64,000 bases of DNA. Origin: Sphingobacterium sp. UBA4616 (GTDB taxonomy: Bacteria > Bacteroidota > Bacteroidia > Sphingobacteriales > Sphingobacteriaceae). Below the pieces are notes generated by a model. It saw only the letters and a list, made by a program, of their open reading frames with translations. It ran no database searches and was not told the origin of the DNA. Position 1 is the first letter of the stretch, and the number at the start of each line of letters is the position of its first letter. The position numbers were made by a program, and so were the translations under genes. Shown here one piece after another: positions 1 through 9,936 of this stretch. The stretch covers positions 124,463 to 188,462 of the forward strand of contig DGIS01000034.1 of the NCBI GenBank assembly GCA_002386525.1, given 5' to 3'.

Positions 1-20
1 CTTGCTTGCTTGCTTGCTTG
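1..20. repeat. (CTTG)5 microsatellite
   Basis: Five exact tandem copies of CTTG open the window, eight bases beyond the stop codon of the SusD-like gene that reads toward it. The array may continue outside the window, so its real length is unknown. It is downstream of a coding region, so slippage here would not change that protein; it could affect an mRNA 3' end or the next gene. Confidence 0.8.
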
Positions 21-28
21 CATCTCTA

Positions 29-1750
29 TTACCAGCCTGGATTTTGAATCAGCGTCCCGCCGCTGATATGGATTTCAGCTTGCGGAAAAGGATAGAAGTT
101 CATTTTGGGTGCTATAAAAACCCGATTCTGAACCTGTCTTGTTCCATATTGTAGGTTGCCTGAAGCTGTTTTTGCGATGGTAACGCCATAGATCGGTTTA
201 TTCAAAACGTTGGCCGCATCGCCCCAACGGATCAAATCCCAATAGCGATGATTTTCAAAGGCCAGCTCCACCTGACGTTCATGTTTGATCGCTGTGCGCA
301 ATTCGGCTTTACCGCTAGCCTGCACGGCCGGCATATCGACACCCGGACGAGCCCTTAATTTATTAATCGCTTCCCTTGCGCTCAGCCCCCAGCCATTGGC
401 TTGATCAGGGCCATAGGCTTCATTCATCGCCTCGGCATAGATCAACAACAAATCGCCATAACGGAAAAGCGGCCAATTGTGTGGATTGGTGGCGTTATTG
501 ACCAGATTAACATTGTCGTTTACAAACTTCTTCAGGTAATACCCCGTCCTACTGGCGTTGGCCCTCCGCATATCATCGGATCCACCAGCCGTCTGATCAA
601 TGATACGGCTGTTCCATTCGCTTCCATTCACCACGACTGTATAGCCGAGACGTGGATCTCTCTTGTCATACGGGTTATTTGCTGAATAATTATCCAGTTT
701 CTCGTAGGCTGACACCAAATTCTCCGTCGGTGTGATTCCACTTAATCCACCAGGTGTAGCAATCGGATAGTTTGCACGCTCCAGATCGTTGCTTGCCGTG
801 TAGCGGATGGCCATAATCGTTTCGGCACTGTTAAGCATATTGTTGCCGAGAAAGTAATTTCTGTAGTTATTGTCAAGCCCGTTTCTTCCACCTGCATCGT
901 CCATACGATCGGCAAACTGTAGCGCTTCCGCAGCGGCCTTTGCAGCACGTTGCCATTTGGTGATATCATTGCCAGGATTATGCAAAGGACTGGCGGCATA
1001 GAGCAGAACACGCGCTTTCAGCATGAGCGCTGCGCCCTGATTAAAACGCCCGTCCTGGTTCGTAAATTGCGAAGTTTTCCAATTTGGTTGCAGATCTTTT
1101 ACGTGGCTATCGACAGATGTCACAATAAATTCTACCACATCCTCAAATGACGAAGCTGCAATCGCTGGTTTTTCATTCACGTTGAACGTTTTGGTCAACA
1201 GTGGTACACCACCATAACGCTTGATCAGCTCAAAATAGTAGTAGCCCCGCAATACATGCGCTTCGGCAATAGACCAGCCCATGGAAGCCACATCTTTGAG
1301 GTAGTTGGTCCTTGATTCAACCGTGATGGTATCGCGGTTTACCGCCAGCAGGGCCTTGTAATCACCTCCTTTTTTTTCGAGGTATTCCAAAAAATAATTA
1401 GCGGCATAGATGCCCGAGTAGTACATGTTGTAACGATCGTCGGGATTATTAAAAGCGCCCCAATTGCCATTATTGAACAGATAAACGTCACCTATAGTAT
1501 TGGTTTGCCGGGCTTCATCGGTAGCCGCAGCAAAGAGGTTTCCGTCCAGAGCCGCAAACTCGTTGCGTTGGGACAAATAGGCATAGGGCGTATTGGCCAG
1601 CTGCATCAGACTGGCGTAGTTGCCATCAATATTATGCTCGGTAGGCTGCGTGTCGAGACGCGTATCCAAAAATGATTTCCCACAGCCCGACAGGCTAAGC
1701 GCTGTTATAGCAATCGCTATTTTGGTAGTTATATGATCATGTAAATACAT
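29..1750 (-). CDS. SusD/RagB-family outer-membrane lipoprotein
   Basis: This 573-residue protein has a lipoprotein signal ending in LSLSGC (acylated Cys about 23), then the long helical body of SusD proteins. The C-terminal part carries typical SusD wording such as FENHRYWDLIRWG and ends in IQNPGW. SusD proteins sit on the cell surface as a lid over a SusC channel and help bind the ligand. It starts 11 bases after the stop of the SusC-like gene upstream and is the last gene of a SusC-SusD-SusC-SusD run. The substrate cannot be told from the sequence; the regulator type suggests a glycan. Confidence 0.93.
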   Translation of the reverse strand: MYLHDHITTKIAIAITALSLSGCGKSFLDTRLDTQPTEHNIDGNYASLMQLANTPYAYLSQRNEFAALDGNLFAAATDEARQTNTIGDVYLFNNGNWGAFNNPDDRYNMYYSGIYAANYFLEYLEKKGGDYKALLAVNRDTITVESRTNYLKDVASMGWSIAEAHVLRGYYYFELIKRYGGVPLLTKTFNVNEKPAIAASSFEDVVEFIVTSVDSHVKDLQPNWKTSQFTNQDGRFNQGAALMLKARVLLYAASPLHNPGNDITKWQRAAKAAAEALQFADRMDDAGGRNGLDNNYRNYFLGNNMLNSAETIMAIRYTASNDLERANYPIATPGGLSGITPTENLVSAYEKLDNYSANNPYDKRDPRLGYTVVVNGSEWNSRIIDQTAGGSDDMRRANASRTGYYLKKFVNDNVNLVNNATNPHNWPLFRYGDLLLIYAEAMNEAYGPDQANGWGLSAREAINKLRARPGVDMPAVQASGKAELRTAIKHERQVELAFENHRYWDLIRWGDAANVLNKPIYGVTIAKTASGNLQYGTRQVQNRVFIAPKMNFYPFPQAEIHISGGTLIQNPGW

Positions 1751-1761
1751 GGGATAAACAG

Positions 1762-4617
1762 TTAAAAGGTAAACGAAATTCCTAAATTATAAGATTTCAG
1801 TGCCGGATAGCCTGCAGGTGTCTCTGGGTCCATTTTGTATTTCCGGTAGAATGAAGACCAGACGAACGGGTTAACAGCAGTCAGAAATACCCTAAATTTC
1901 TGTAGGTGCATTTTTTCCGATACAGCAGATGGCAAGGTATATCCGACCTGCAGTGATCTCAGTTTGAGGAAGTCGGCATTTTTCATCCAGAAGGTTGAAT
2001 TGGTATAGTTGTTCGCATTGGTCTGCGTCGTTAACCGCGGAAAAGTTGCGCTGTTGCGGGTATCAATGCCTTCCGTTGGATAATAAGCCCAAGCATTTCC
2101 GGCAATGGGATAAATTGTCGTGTTTCCCACAAAAGGGACCACCTGATTGTAAGCGGCGCCCAATAAATTAATATCCATACCTGCTGCTCCTTGAAATAAA
2201 GCCGATAGATCAATGCCTTTGTACGCTAGGCCCAGGTTGAATGCATAATACCATTTAGGATAGGCCGGTTTGCCAATAGCTGTCAAATCGCTTTGATCGA
2301 CAAAGCCATTCTGGTCCAGATCTTTGTATTTCAGATCCCCCGGTTGCACCGGACCAAAGCCCGGTTTGGCGAGTCCATCTTTCAGGCTGCCATCGGCGTT
2401 AAAATCCTCAAATTGGTAGAAGCCGTCCGCCACCAGCCCCATGGGTGTACCGATAGCACGCCCAGTTGTATTGGAGAAGGCATTTTTATTAGGTATCTCG
2501 GCCTGATATACGATCTTATTTTTCGCATAAGTCGCCATCATCCCTACATTCAGCTGCATTGCTCCGATCTGTTCCTGATAGCTTAGTCCCAGCTCGATGC
2601 CCTGGTTGTTGACTTTGCCTATATTCTGAAGCGGCAACATATCTGCCCCTGTATAGCCCAGGTAGCCCGCTACGAGGTTGTTTCGTGTGATAATGCCCGA
2701 TCTGCGATCGCTAAACCAAGTCGCCTGAAAATCAATATTTTTAAGTAGCCGCATATCCAGTCCCAGTTCGTATTTCATGCTTTGCTCAGCGGTAATATCT
2801 GGCGTAGCCAGACGGCCTAATCCCAGTCCACCATTAAAAGACAGACTATTGTTGCCCGTTACACTGCCAGGGAGGAAACGATAATACTGCTGATAGAGGT
2901 ACCTCCCCTGCAGTGTCTGGTCGTTGCCGGTCTTTCCCGCGGCGATGCGCAGCTTGGCATAGTTGATCACCGGATTATCTTTGAGGAAATCCTCTTCCGA
3001 TAGTACCCAGCTTAAAGATGCTGCAGGATACCATTTCCAGCGGTTTCCCGGTGCATAAGCATCCGATCCGCTGTATCCCCAGCCGAGTTCGGCGAAGTAT
3101 TTCTCCTGATAAGCATAAGATGCCCTTCCAGAAATCTGCTGATAGTGGTAAGCAATTTTTGACGCATCCTCATTGGCATCGGGGATCATATCGCTTGCAT
3201 AGTAATTGACCACGGCGTTAATATGATGTTTACCGAACTGCCTTTTATATCCAGCCGAAAGGTTGGACTGCCGCCAGGTCAACTGCCCATAAGGGGTGTT
3301 GGTTCCGAAAACTATCGGTGTATTCTGATCGGCGGTCGCCTGTTTACCTTCGTAATAACGGGCATAGGTAGCGGTTTTATTCTGGATCACACGCGACCAG
3401 GTGTTAAAAGAAACCGCCTGTTCAAGGTACAAGCCTTCTGTCAGGAAGCTCAGATCTTCGCGCAGGCTAAAGTTTCCCTGTAATGTACGGTCATGCGAAG
3501 CATACATACCCAAGGCATTCAGTTCCGCAACCGGATTATTTGGATAAAGTGCATTACCCGACCATTGTCCTGTCAGCGCATCGCGCACGGGATAGATATT
3601 ATTGGGGTAAGTCGTCAGCCGCTTCCAAAAATTCTGCGCATTGTCGTACGTGTTGTTGCTAAAGGGCTGGCTATAACTTTCGATACGCCCGCCCAGATCA
3701 ATCTTTCCAGTAAAGATTTTAAAGAACTTCAGGTCCACATTCGAGCGTAGATTATACCTTTTGAGGCCTGTATTGCGGCTTGCTTCAGCGCCACCCGGGA
3801 TATTAAAGAGTCCCGTTTGATCCATATAATCCAGGTAGAGGTTATATTTAGCCACCTCCTTCATGCCGCCCTGCATATTGACATAGGTATTGGTGTAGCG
3901 GCCGTTATTTCGCAGCGACTCGTTGAGCCAGTCCACATTGGTACCGGATCCATCTTTGTACTGCTGTAGGGCTTGATCGCTGTAGACCGGAGACCATTGA
4001 AAGCGGTTGCCATTGAGCGCATAGGCATCGTTACTGATGGCCTGATTGTATAGATTGGCGTACTGATAAGCGTCGTAAGGCTTCCTGATCTTGACAGCCT
4101 GCTGAATGCCAGATATTACCTGCGCATCAATGCGAAACGTATCGGTATTGGCCCGTTTTGTCGTCACCCACAACACGCCATTGGCGCCTTTCATGCCAAA
4201 TGTGGCTAGACTCACCGGATCTTTCAAGATGGTCACACTTGCGATCTCACCGGCGGCAAGGTACTGAAAATAAAACGATATATCCACTTGGAAGCCATCG
4301 ACGTAACACACCATGGCGGCCTGATCGTAAGTTGCCCTTCCCCGCATCATGAGTGTAGCCTGGTCATACCCCGGCTGCCCATTGGTCTGCGATACCATCA
4401 GCCCGTTCAGGCGTCCATATAGGGTATTCGTTAAGTTGGCCACAGGTATCTTTTCCAATTCCTGTCCACTTACTGTAGCATAATTTTTCACTTTTTGACT
4501 GCCGGTGGAATCCGGGGCAATCCATTCGCCCGGTTGCTGGGCCATCAGCGCAGTGCTTCCCGACCAAACCGCAAAAAGTAAGGCGGTAGCCTTTTTTATC
4601 ATCGAATAGGTATTCAT
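1762..4617 (-). CDS. SusC/RagA-family TonB-dependent transporter, short N-terminus
   Basis: This 951-residue protein has a signal peptide ending near ALMAQ, a plug domain (LYGRLNGLMVSQ, VTILKDPVSLATFGMKGANG) and a C-terminal barrel ending in aromatic SFTF. It should form the outer-membrane channel for the SusD protein encoded just downstream. Unlike the other four SusC proteins here it lacks the N-terminal carboxypeptidase-like beta-sandwich: the plug follows the signal peptide almost directly. That makes it shorter than usual for SusC (about 1,000 to 1,100 residues). It lies 34 bases after the preceding SusD gene and is probably cotranscribed. Confidence 0.93.
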   Translation of the reverse strand: MNTYSMIKKATALLFAVWSGSTALMAQQPGEWIAPDSTGSQKVKNYATVSGQELEKIPVANLTNTLYGRLNGLMVSQTNGQPGYDQATLMMRGRATYDQAAMVCYVDGFQVDISFYFQYLAAGEIASVTILKDPVSLATFGMKGANGVLWVTTKRANTDTFRIDAQVISGIQQAVKIRKPYDAYQYANLYNQAISNDAYALNGNRFQWSPVYSDQALQQYKDGSGTNVDWLNESLRNNGRYTNTYVNMQGGMKEVAKYNLYLDYMDQTGLFNIPGGAEASRNTGLKRYNLRSNVDLKFFKIFTGKIDLGGRIESYSQPFSNNTYDNAQNFWKRLTTYPNNIYPVRDALTGQWSGNALYPNNPVAELNALGMYASHDRTLQGNFSLREDLSFLTEGLYLEQAVSFNTWSRVIQNKTATYARYYEGKQATADQNTPIVFGTNTPYGQLTWRQSNLSAGYKRQFGKHHINAVVNYYASDMIPDANEDASKIAYHYQQISGRASYAYQEKYFAELGWGYSGSDAYAPGNRWKWYPAASLSWVLSEEDFLKDNPVINYAKLRIAAGKTGNDQTLQGRYLYQQYYRFLPGSVTGNNSLSFNGGLGLGRLATPDITAEQSMKYELGLDMRLLKNIDFQATWFSDRRSGIITRNNLVAGYLGYTGADMLPLQNIGKVNNQGIELGLSYQEQIGAMQLNVGMMATYAKNKIVYQAEIPNKNAFSNTTGRAIGTPMGLVADGFYQFEDFNADGSLKDGLAKPGFGPVQPGDLKYKDLDQNGFVDQSDLTAIGKPAYPKWYYAFNLGLAYKGIDLSALFQGAAGMDINLLGAAYNQVVPFVGNTTIYPIAGNAWAYYPTEGIDTRNSATFPRLTTQTNANNYTNSTFWMKNADFLKLRSLQVGYTLPSAVSEKMHLQKFRVFLTAVNPFVWSSFYRKYKMDPETPAGYPALKSYNLGISFTF

Positions 4618-4651
4618 AGTTTAAAGTCTTCTAATAGGGTCAATCTTATAA

Positions 4652-6439
4652 TTAATAGCCCGGATTTTGGATCAGATAACCTTTGTTTACCTCACCTTGT
4701 GGGAAAGGATTTAACAATTGTCTAGGATGCCAGAAGCCGTTATAACGTACGGCATTTCCAAAATTGGTATTTCCAGAAGGCAAGGCATCGCCACCATTAT
4801 TAAAAACCAGAAAACGGATCGGTCCACCGATGATGCCCTTGTCGATCTGACTATCCTTCCAATGTTTCAGGTCGTTAAATCGGTATTTTTCCTGGATAAA
4901 CTCAATTGCCCATTCCCGTTGGATAATTTTGCGCAGCTTATCTTTATTGGTCTCGGTGACAGCTGGCAGTCCTGCACGCTGATGGATCACATTGAGGCGG
5001 CTGAGTGCTTCGACAGGCTGCCCCATTTCGTTATACGCTTCTGCTGAACTCAAATAATAAGCTGCCAGACGGAAAATCGGAAAGTCAAACCATTCGCGAC
5101 GTCCTGCTTTATAATAAAATTTTGTGGGCTGTCCAGCACCGAAGTGGTTGACATCCTTGTAATGCTCGTTCATATGCCAAATGGGATCGCCAGGGTTGTT
5201 ATCGGCCTGCATTTCCCAACCGTTGAAATCAGCGCGCATACGCGGCTCCATCTGTTTAAATTTCGTCAGGTATTCAGAAAATGGTGCCGTCTGCCCTACC
5301 CCTGGCCAGTTCTGCTCAGTACCGTCCGCCTTGTAGTAATTTTCCAGCATACTGCTCGACAACACCGCGCCATTGGCCTGATAATGGAAATTGACCACGT
5401 TAAAAATATTGTATGGACCAGCACCACCAGACGATGGTACCTGCTGTTTGAACGCTAAGATCATTTCCCGGTTACTCGGCGTGGAGGTAGCCGTACCATA
5501 GTCGTCCAATGGATTTCCCGTATTGATGATATGCAGTCCACCTGCCCCCTCAGCTTCTTTGATCAGGGCTTCACTGGCTGCTAGCGCCACATTCCAACGT
5601 TGTGGATCATTGTTTCCAAAACAAATCAGATCATTGTTTGCACCCAGCTGCAAATAAGGTGTTGCACTGTTGAATAAAGGACGGGCTGCATAGAGTAACG
5701 CTTTTGCTTTAATCGCCAGTGCTGCAGACTTGGTCATCCTCCCCAACGAGTTATCTGCCCAGCGCGAAGGCAGAACCGCAGCAGACTGATCACACCAGCT
5801 TACGATGGTATCCAAAACGCTTTTTAAAGGAGCCCGTTGGATGGCCAGTTCTTCCAGATTGTTTAAGGAAGTAAGCGGAAAGCTTTTGGATATAATTGGC
5901 ACTCCACCATACATGATAAACATTTGGGTATAGCGGTAAGCGACCAGCGCCTGCATTTCAGCCTGTACAATTTTCTTATCCGCATCGCTCATATCAGGCA
6001 CGCGGCCAATATTTTCCTTCACCAGATACGCTTTGCGGATCGCCTGAAAGTTGTCGGTGTAGCCATCATTTCCATAACCACCATTGGAACCCATATCCTG
6101 ACTATTAAAATTGGGCGTAAAGCCGCCACCAAGAATGGATACCGCAGCCACGCTGCCGGGAATCTGCACCCAAAACGCCTGACTTCCCGCCAGCTGATCA
6201 TCGGTGCTTGGTGAATAGTAACCGCTCCAATTCAGTCCCTGGCGCAACGAAGCGAAATACGCGCCGGCAATCGCATTATAAGCGTTAGAAGACTGGTTAA
6301 AAACCGTATCCACGGTAGGGCTTCCCCCCGGGGGAACCTGCAAAAAATCTTTTTGGCAAGATATACTGCTTCCCAAGATCACCATGGACATGGAAGCAAA
6401 CAAAGCCTTTTGCCAATAGCGTTGTATTGTATTGATCAT
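4652..6439 (-). CDS. SusD/RagB-family outer-membrane lipoprotein
   Basis: The 595-residue product has a lipoprotein signal with lipobox GSSISC (Cys about 28), a SusD-type helical body and the C-terminal ending LIQNPGY that recurs in this family. It partners the SusC-like transporter encoded 11 bases upstream (6451-9771) as the substrate-binding lid. It differs clearly from the other SusD in the same run, so the two pairs probably bind different ligands or different forms of one ligand. There is no other gene between the pairs. Confidence 0.93.
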   Translation of the reverse strand: MINTIQRYWQKALFASMSMVILGSSISCQKDFLQVPPGGSPTVDTVFNQSSNAYNAIAGAYFASLRQGLNWSGYYSPSTDDQLAGSQAFWVQIPGSVAAVSILGGGFTPNFNSQDMGSNGGYGNDGYTDNFQAIRKAYLVKENIGRVPDMSDADKKIVQAEMQALVAYRYTQMFIMYGGVPIISKSFPLTSLNNLEELAIQRAPLKSVLDTIVSWCDQSAAVLPSRWADNSLGRMTKSAALAIKAKALLYAARPLFNSATPYLQLGANNDLICFGNNDPQRWNVALAASEALIKEAEGAGGLHIINTGNPLDDYGTATSTPSNREMILAFKQQVPSSGGAGPYNIFNVVNFHYQANGAVLSSSMLENYYKADGTEQNWPGVGQTAPFSEYLTKFKQMEPRMRADFNGWEMQADNNPGDPIWHMNEHYKDVNHFGAGQPTKFYYKAGRREWFDFPIFRLAAYYLSSAEAYNEMGQPVEALSRLNVIHQRAGLPAVTETNKDKLRKIIQREWAIEFIQEKYRFNDLKHWKDSQIDKGIIGGPIRFLVFNNGGDALPSGNTNFGNAVRYNGFWHPRQLLNPFPQGEVNKGYLIQNPGY

Positions 6440-6450
6440 ATCTGTAAGTT

Positions 6451-9400
6451 TTAAAATGAAATGTTCACACCCAGGTTGTATGTTCTCACAAGCGGGAATA
6501 TATAGCCATTGCTATTCTGGCTGGTAGACTCGGGATCTATCCCTTTCACGAGCTTGGTCCAGGTAACGAGGTTATTGCCACTGGCATACACCCGCACCGA
6601 ACTCAGGCCTACACGCTGCAAGAGTTTGTTGTCGCGGACGGTATAGCCTACAGAAGCATTTTTCAAACGCAAAAAGTCTGTTGAGCGCAGCCAGAATGTA
6701 CTTCTTATTTTCGAGGCCTGTGAAACCCCGTCAATAGCATTCAGTGCCGGGTACAAGATTTCCTGTCCACTTTCATATTTTTCCTGCGTCCATCTGCCAT
6801 TATTGACCTCCTCGACGATACGATTGCCTCCATAGTAGGTGTTGCTGATATCATAAGATCCCTTTGCAGTACCGATAAATAGCGTGTTTAAGTCCCAGCC
6901 TTTGTAGGTTACCCCCAAACGGAAGTTGTACGAGATCAGCGGAAAAGAAGGATAGCCAATCGGGATCATATCGTTGTTATCGATAATACCGTCACCATTA
7001 ATATCCTTATAACGCAGGTCGCCAACATCCACCAGATTGCTAAAACTATTGTACGGGCGGTTAGCCAGGTCGGCAGCATTGTTGTAAAAGCCATCAGCGA
7101 CTAATCCTTTTGGCTGACCGATCATGTAACCCGTTTGGTTCATCCAAGGATATGGGAATGCAGCTTCGGCCATGTAATCGATCTTATTCCGTGCATAAGA
7201 GAAGTTTCCTTTCAGGAAGTAGGTAAAATCTTCGCTCAACTTATCGTCCCAGCCCAATTCAAACTCCCAGCCGCTGTTACTAACGCGGCCGACATTGGAA
7301 ACCGGCGTACCGGCAACTCCGAGATTGGCCGGAATAATGCTCGGCTGGACAAGGATGTCGGAGCGTTTCTCGTTAAAATAAGTACCTGAAAAAGATAATT
7401 TATCGCGGAAAAATTTCAGATCAAGCTGCACATTGCTCTTTTTTGCCCGTTCCCAGGTGACCAGCGGATTTCCGACCGACGCTTCAATAGCTCCTGGAAT
7501 ATGCGGATTGGTTGCCGATCCATCTGTGCTTCCAAAATAATAACCATTGTTCTGATCCGCCAGGTTCCATGAATTGGCCAGATAGAGGTAGCGCATGGCA
7601 CCGATCTGATCATTACCGACCTCACCATAGGATCCTCTGATCTTGGCAAAGCTCAAAAAGCTATTATCCTGCAAGAATGCCTCTTTGGAAATAATCCAGC
7701 CCGCCGAAAAGGCCGGAAAGAAGCCAAAACGTCGGCCAGGGGCAAACTGTTCGGTCCCATTGTAGGCCATATTCACCTCGGCCAAATAGCGTTCGGCATA
7801 GTTATAGGTCGCACGCCCAACTAAGCTCATCAAACCCGAAGGTGTATTAAAGGCTAGGTTGTTATCAATGTATTTTTGGGCATTCGCCAACACGAGACCC
7901 GATACATTATGCTTTCCAAAGTCGCGGTTATAGTCTACGCCAGCTTCATAATACATTTTTCTAAAACTGGAATTGAACAGGTAGTCGGTGAGACTGTTGT
8001 CGGTACTCACCATGCCCCCGATGTATACGATTTCTGTCGGATTTTGCGGATTTCGGTAAGCCGAATAAGTCGGCACACCTGGTGTGACGGTATATCCTTT
8101 TGCATAATTATCGTCATAGGCCACCGTGAAATGGGATTTAAGGCCACGCGTCAGATAGTCCATTTTATGCTTCAGCACCGTCTGCGCACTGAGGTTGGTT
8201 CCCTGTGTGACGCCGTAGCCGCGCGTCACGAGATTGAGCGGATTAATGACCTGGCTTGGAAAACCACCATTTCCTCCTCTGACCGTCCCGATGGGGTTCG
8301 TTGGGCTACCATCGGCTCCGAGAAAGTTTAGTACGATGCGGCCATCAACGATTCCGGGCGAAATAAAAGGCCCGTGTTTGAGGTCGAGCAATATCGCCTG
8401 ATAACGCGATGCCAGGTCAGATCCCTGCACGTTACTAAAGTTATCCGACTTGGGGTTGGCAATTTTATTCTTTAGGAATTGCCCGCTGATGTTGACACTG
8501 ATATCCAGATTTTTGACCACCTCAATATCGAAATTATTACGGAAAGTGTATCTAGAGAATTTTGGATCCACATCTGCTCCGGCTATTTTTGTATAGTTCA
8601 GAATACTCGTCTGATCAAAATATCCGATCGAACTGGCATATTTAAATCGTTCGCTGCCTCCCGAAACATTTAAGTTGTATTGATTTTGACGTCCCGTGCC
8701 ATTGAAGAGTTCTTTGTACCAATCGTGACTGGTGTAATACAGTGCCGGACTGTTTTGCAGCTGTTGCTTCTGTTGCTCGTTGAGTGGCATGGCTGCAATT
8801 TCTGCTGCTGTATAATCGCGGTTGTTTTTAAACTTCCAAAGCTCATCTTCCGAAAACAACATATTATTATACGAACCGTTTCCTGAAGCATCGAGTTTGC
8901 GGATCGATTCATTTCTACTGGATGCAAAATCGTGCGAATTGGTCATCGCCATAAGGGACGTGGCCCGCGTAAAGCCAGTATTTGCCGAAAAACTAAAGGC
9001 AGGTCTGCCCGAGCGGCCGCGCTTAGTGCTCACGATAATCACACCATTGGCCCCACGAATACCATATACTGCTGTCGCCGAGGCATCCTTTAAGATACTG
9101 ACGTTCTCGATATCGTTTGCATCGATGGCATTCAACATGGTAAACGGATTTTCAGCAGGCTGTTGTACCCCGTCAATGACGACGAGCGGATTGGCACCAT
9201 TCAAAGTGGATATCCCGCGGATACGCAAAGTTGTCGCATTTTGTCCAGGCTCACCGCTGTTCTGTATACCTGTTATACCGGGAGCCATACCGACCAGCAT
9301 ATTGCTGACATTAGCGACGGGGGTCTGCACCAGATCTTTCCCTGTTACCACACTGACAGAACCTGTTACGGTAGGTTGCTTCTGTTTACCATAGCCGACC

Positions 9401-9771
9401 ACTACTACCTGTTCCATCTGGATATTATCTTTATACAATTGGATGTTGATGGCTTTCAGGTCGCCTACGACCCTACGTTGCGGCAAGTAACCGACAAAGG
9501 TGTAGATAAGTGTATCAGTAGGAAGTGCTTTTATCGAATAATCCCCCGCAACATTGGTCAATGTCACATTATTCGAATTTTTGACGCTGACATTAACGCC
9601 AGTCAGCGGACGTCGCTGCTCATCCACCACATTTCCAGAAATGCGGGTTTGCGCATGAGCCATGCAGGTGATTGACGCCATAAATATCCCTAAAAAGGCC
9701 ACCTTTTTAGAAAAATGTACTGTCGAGCGTTCAAGACAAGTCGAATGACTGTCAGTGGACAAACAAATCAT
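6451..9771 (-). CDS. SusC/RagA-family TonB-dependent transporter
   Basis: The full open frame reaches 9834, but the Met at 9771 is preferred because it leads more directly to the signal sequence ending MAHAQ; this gives about 1,106 residues. Domains in order are a carboxypeptidase-like beta-sandwich (ISGNVVDEQRRPLTGVNV), a TonB-box-like segment followed by the plug (VVVVGYGKQKQPTVTGSVS, then VSILKDASATAVYGIRGANG), and a large barrel ending NLGVNISF. It is the first gene of the four-gene SusCD run and follows the hybrid sensor gene by 165 bases. A possible promoter lies in that gap. Confidence 0.93.
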   Translation of the reverse strand: MICLSTDSHSTCLERSTVHFSKKVAFLGIFMASITCMAHAQTRISGNVVDEQRRPLTGVNVSVKNSNNVTLTNVAGDYSIKALPTDTLIYTFVGYLPQRRVVGDLKAINIQLYKDNIQMEQVVVVGYGKQKQPTVTGSVSVVTGKDLVQTPVANVSNMLVGMAPGITGIQNSGEPGQNATTLRIRGISTLNGANPLVVIDGVQQPAENPFTMLNAIDANDIENVSILKDASATAVYGIRGANGVIIVSTKRGRSGRPAFSFSANTGFTRATSLMAMTNSHDFASSRNESIRKLDASGNGSYNNMLFSEDELWKFKNNRDYTAAEIAAMPLNEQQKQQLQNSPALYYTSHDWYKELFNGTGRQNQYNLNVSGGSERFKYASSIGYFDQTSILNYTKIAGADVDPKFSRYTFRNNFDIEVVKNLDISVNISGQFLKNKIANPKSDNFSNVQGSDLASRYQAILLDLKHGPFISPGIVDGRIVLNFLGADGSPTNPIGTVRGGNGGFPSQVINPLNLVTRGYGVTQGTNLSAQTVLKHKMDYLTRGLKSHFTVAYDDNYAKGYTVTPGVPTYSAYRNPQNPTEIVYIGGMVSTDNSLTDYLFNSSFRKMYYEAGVDYNRDFGKHNVSGLVLANAQKYIDNNLAFNTPSGLMSLVGRATYNYAERYLAEVNMAYNGTEQFAPGRRFGFFPAFSAGWIISKEAFLQDNSFLSFAKIRGSYGEVGNDQIGAMRYLYLANSWNLADQNNGYYFGSTDGSATNPHIPGAIEASVGNPLVTWERAKKSNVQLDLKFFRDKLSFSGTYFNEKRSDILVQPSIIPANLGVAGTPVSNVGRVSNSGWEFELGWDDKLSEDFTYFLKGNFSYARNKIDYMAEAAFPYPWMNQTGYMIGQPKGLVADGFYNNAADLANRPYNSFSNLVDVGDLRYKDINGDGIIDNNDMIPIGYPSFPLISYNFRLGVTYKGWDLNTLFIGTAKGSYDISNTYYGGNRIVEEVNNGRWTQEKYESGQEILYPALNAIDGVSQASKIRSTFWLRSTDFLRLKNASVGYTVRDNKLLQRVGLSSVRVYASGNNLVTWTKLVKGIDPESTSQNSNGYIFPLVRTYNLGVNISF

Positions 9772-9857
9772 ATTTATCAGTTCGTTTATAATTTTGAAAT
9801 TATTTCCCTTACGGTAACCTGAGTGGTTAATCAAAAAATTGGTTACAGCATTAGCAT

Positions 9858-9865
9858 CAAAATTA
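9858..9865 (-). promoter_or_regulatory. Candidate -7 box for the SusC-SusD-SusC-SusD operon
   Basis: Read on the minus strand this is TAATTTTG, an exact match to the Bacteroidota -7 consensus TAnnTTTG. It lies about 87 bases before the preferred start of the SusC gene. No good TTTG -33 element sits 19 to 21 bases upstream, which would fit a promoter needing an activator such as the neighbouring hybrid regulator. Such octamers also occur by chance in AT-rich DNA. Confidence 0.35.
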
Positions 9866-9936
9866 GGCTATTGGCTATGTTTGAGGGGATGAATTTTAGC
9901 AGAATATAGGGTGAAAAATGTTTCATTTTTACCTTT

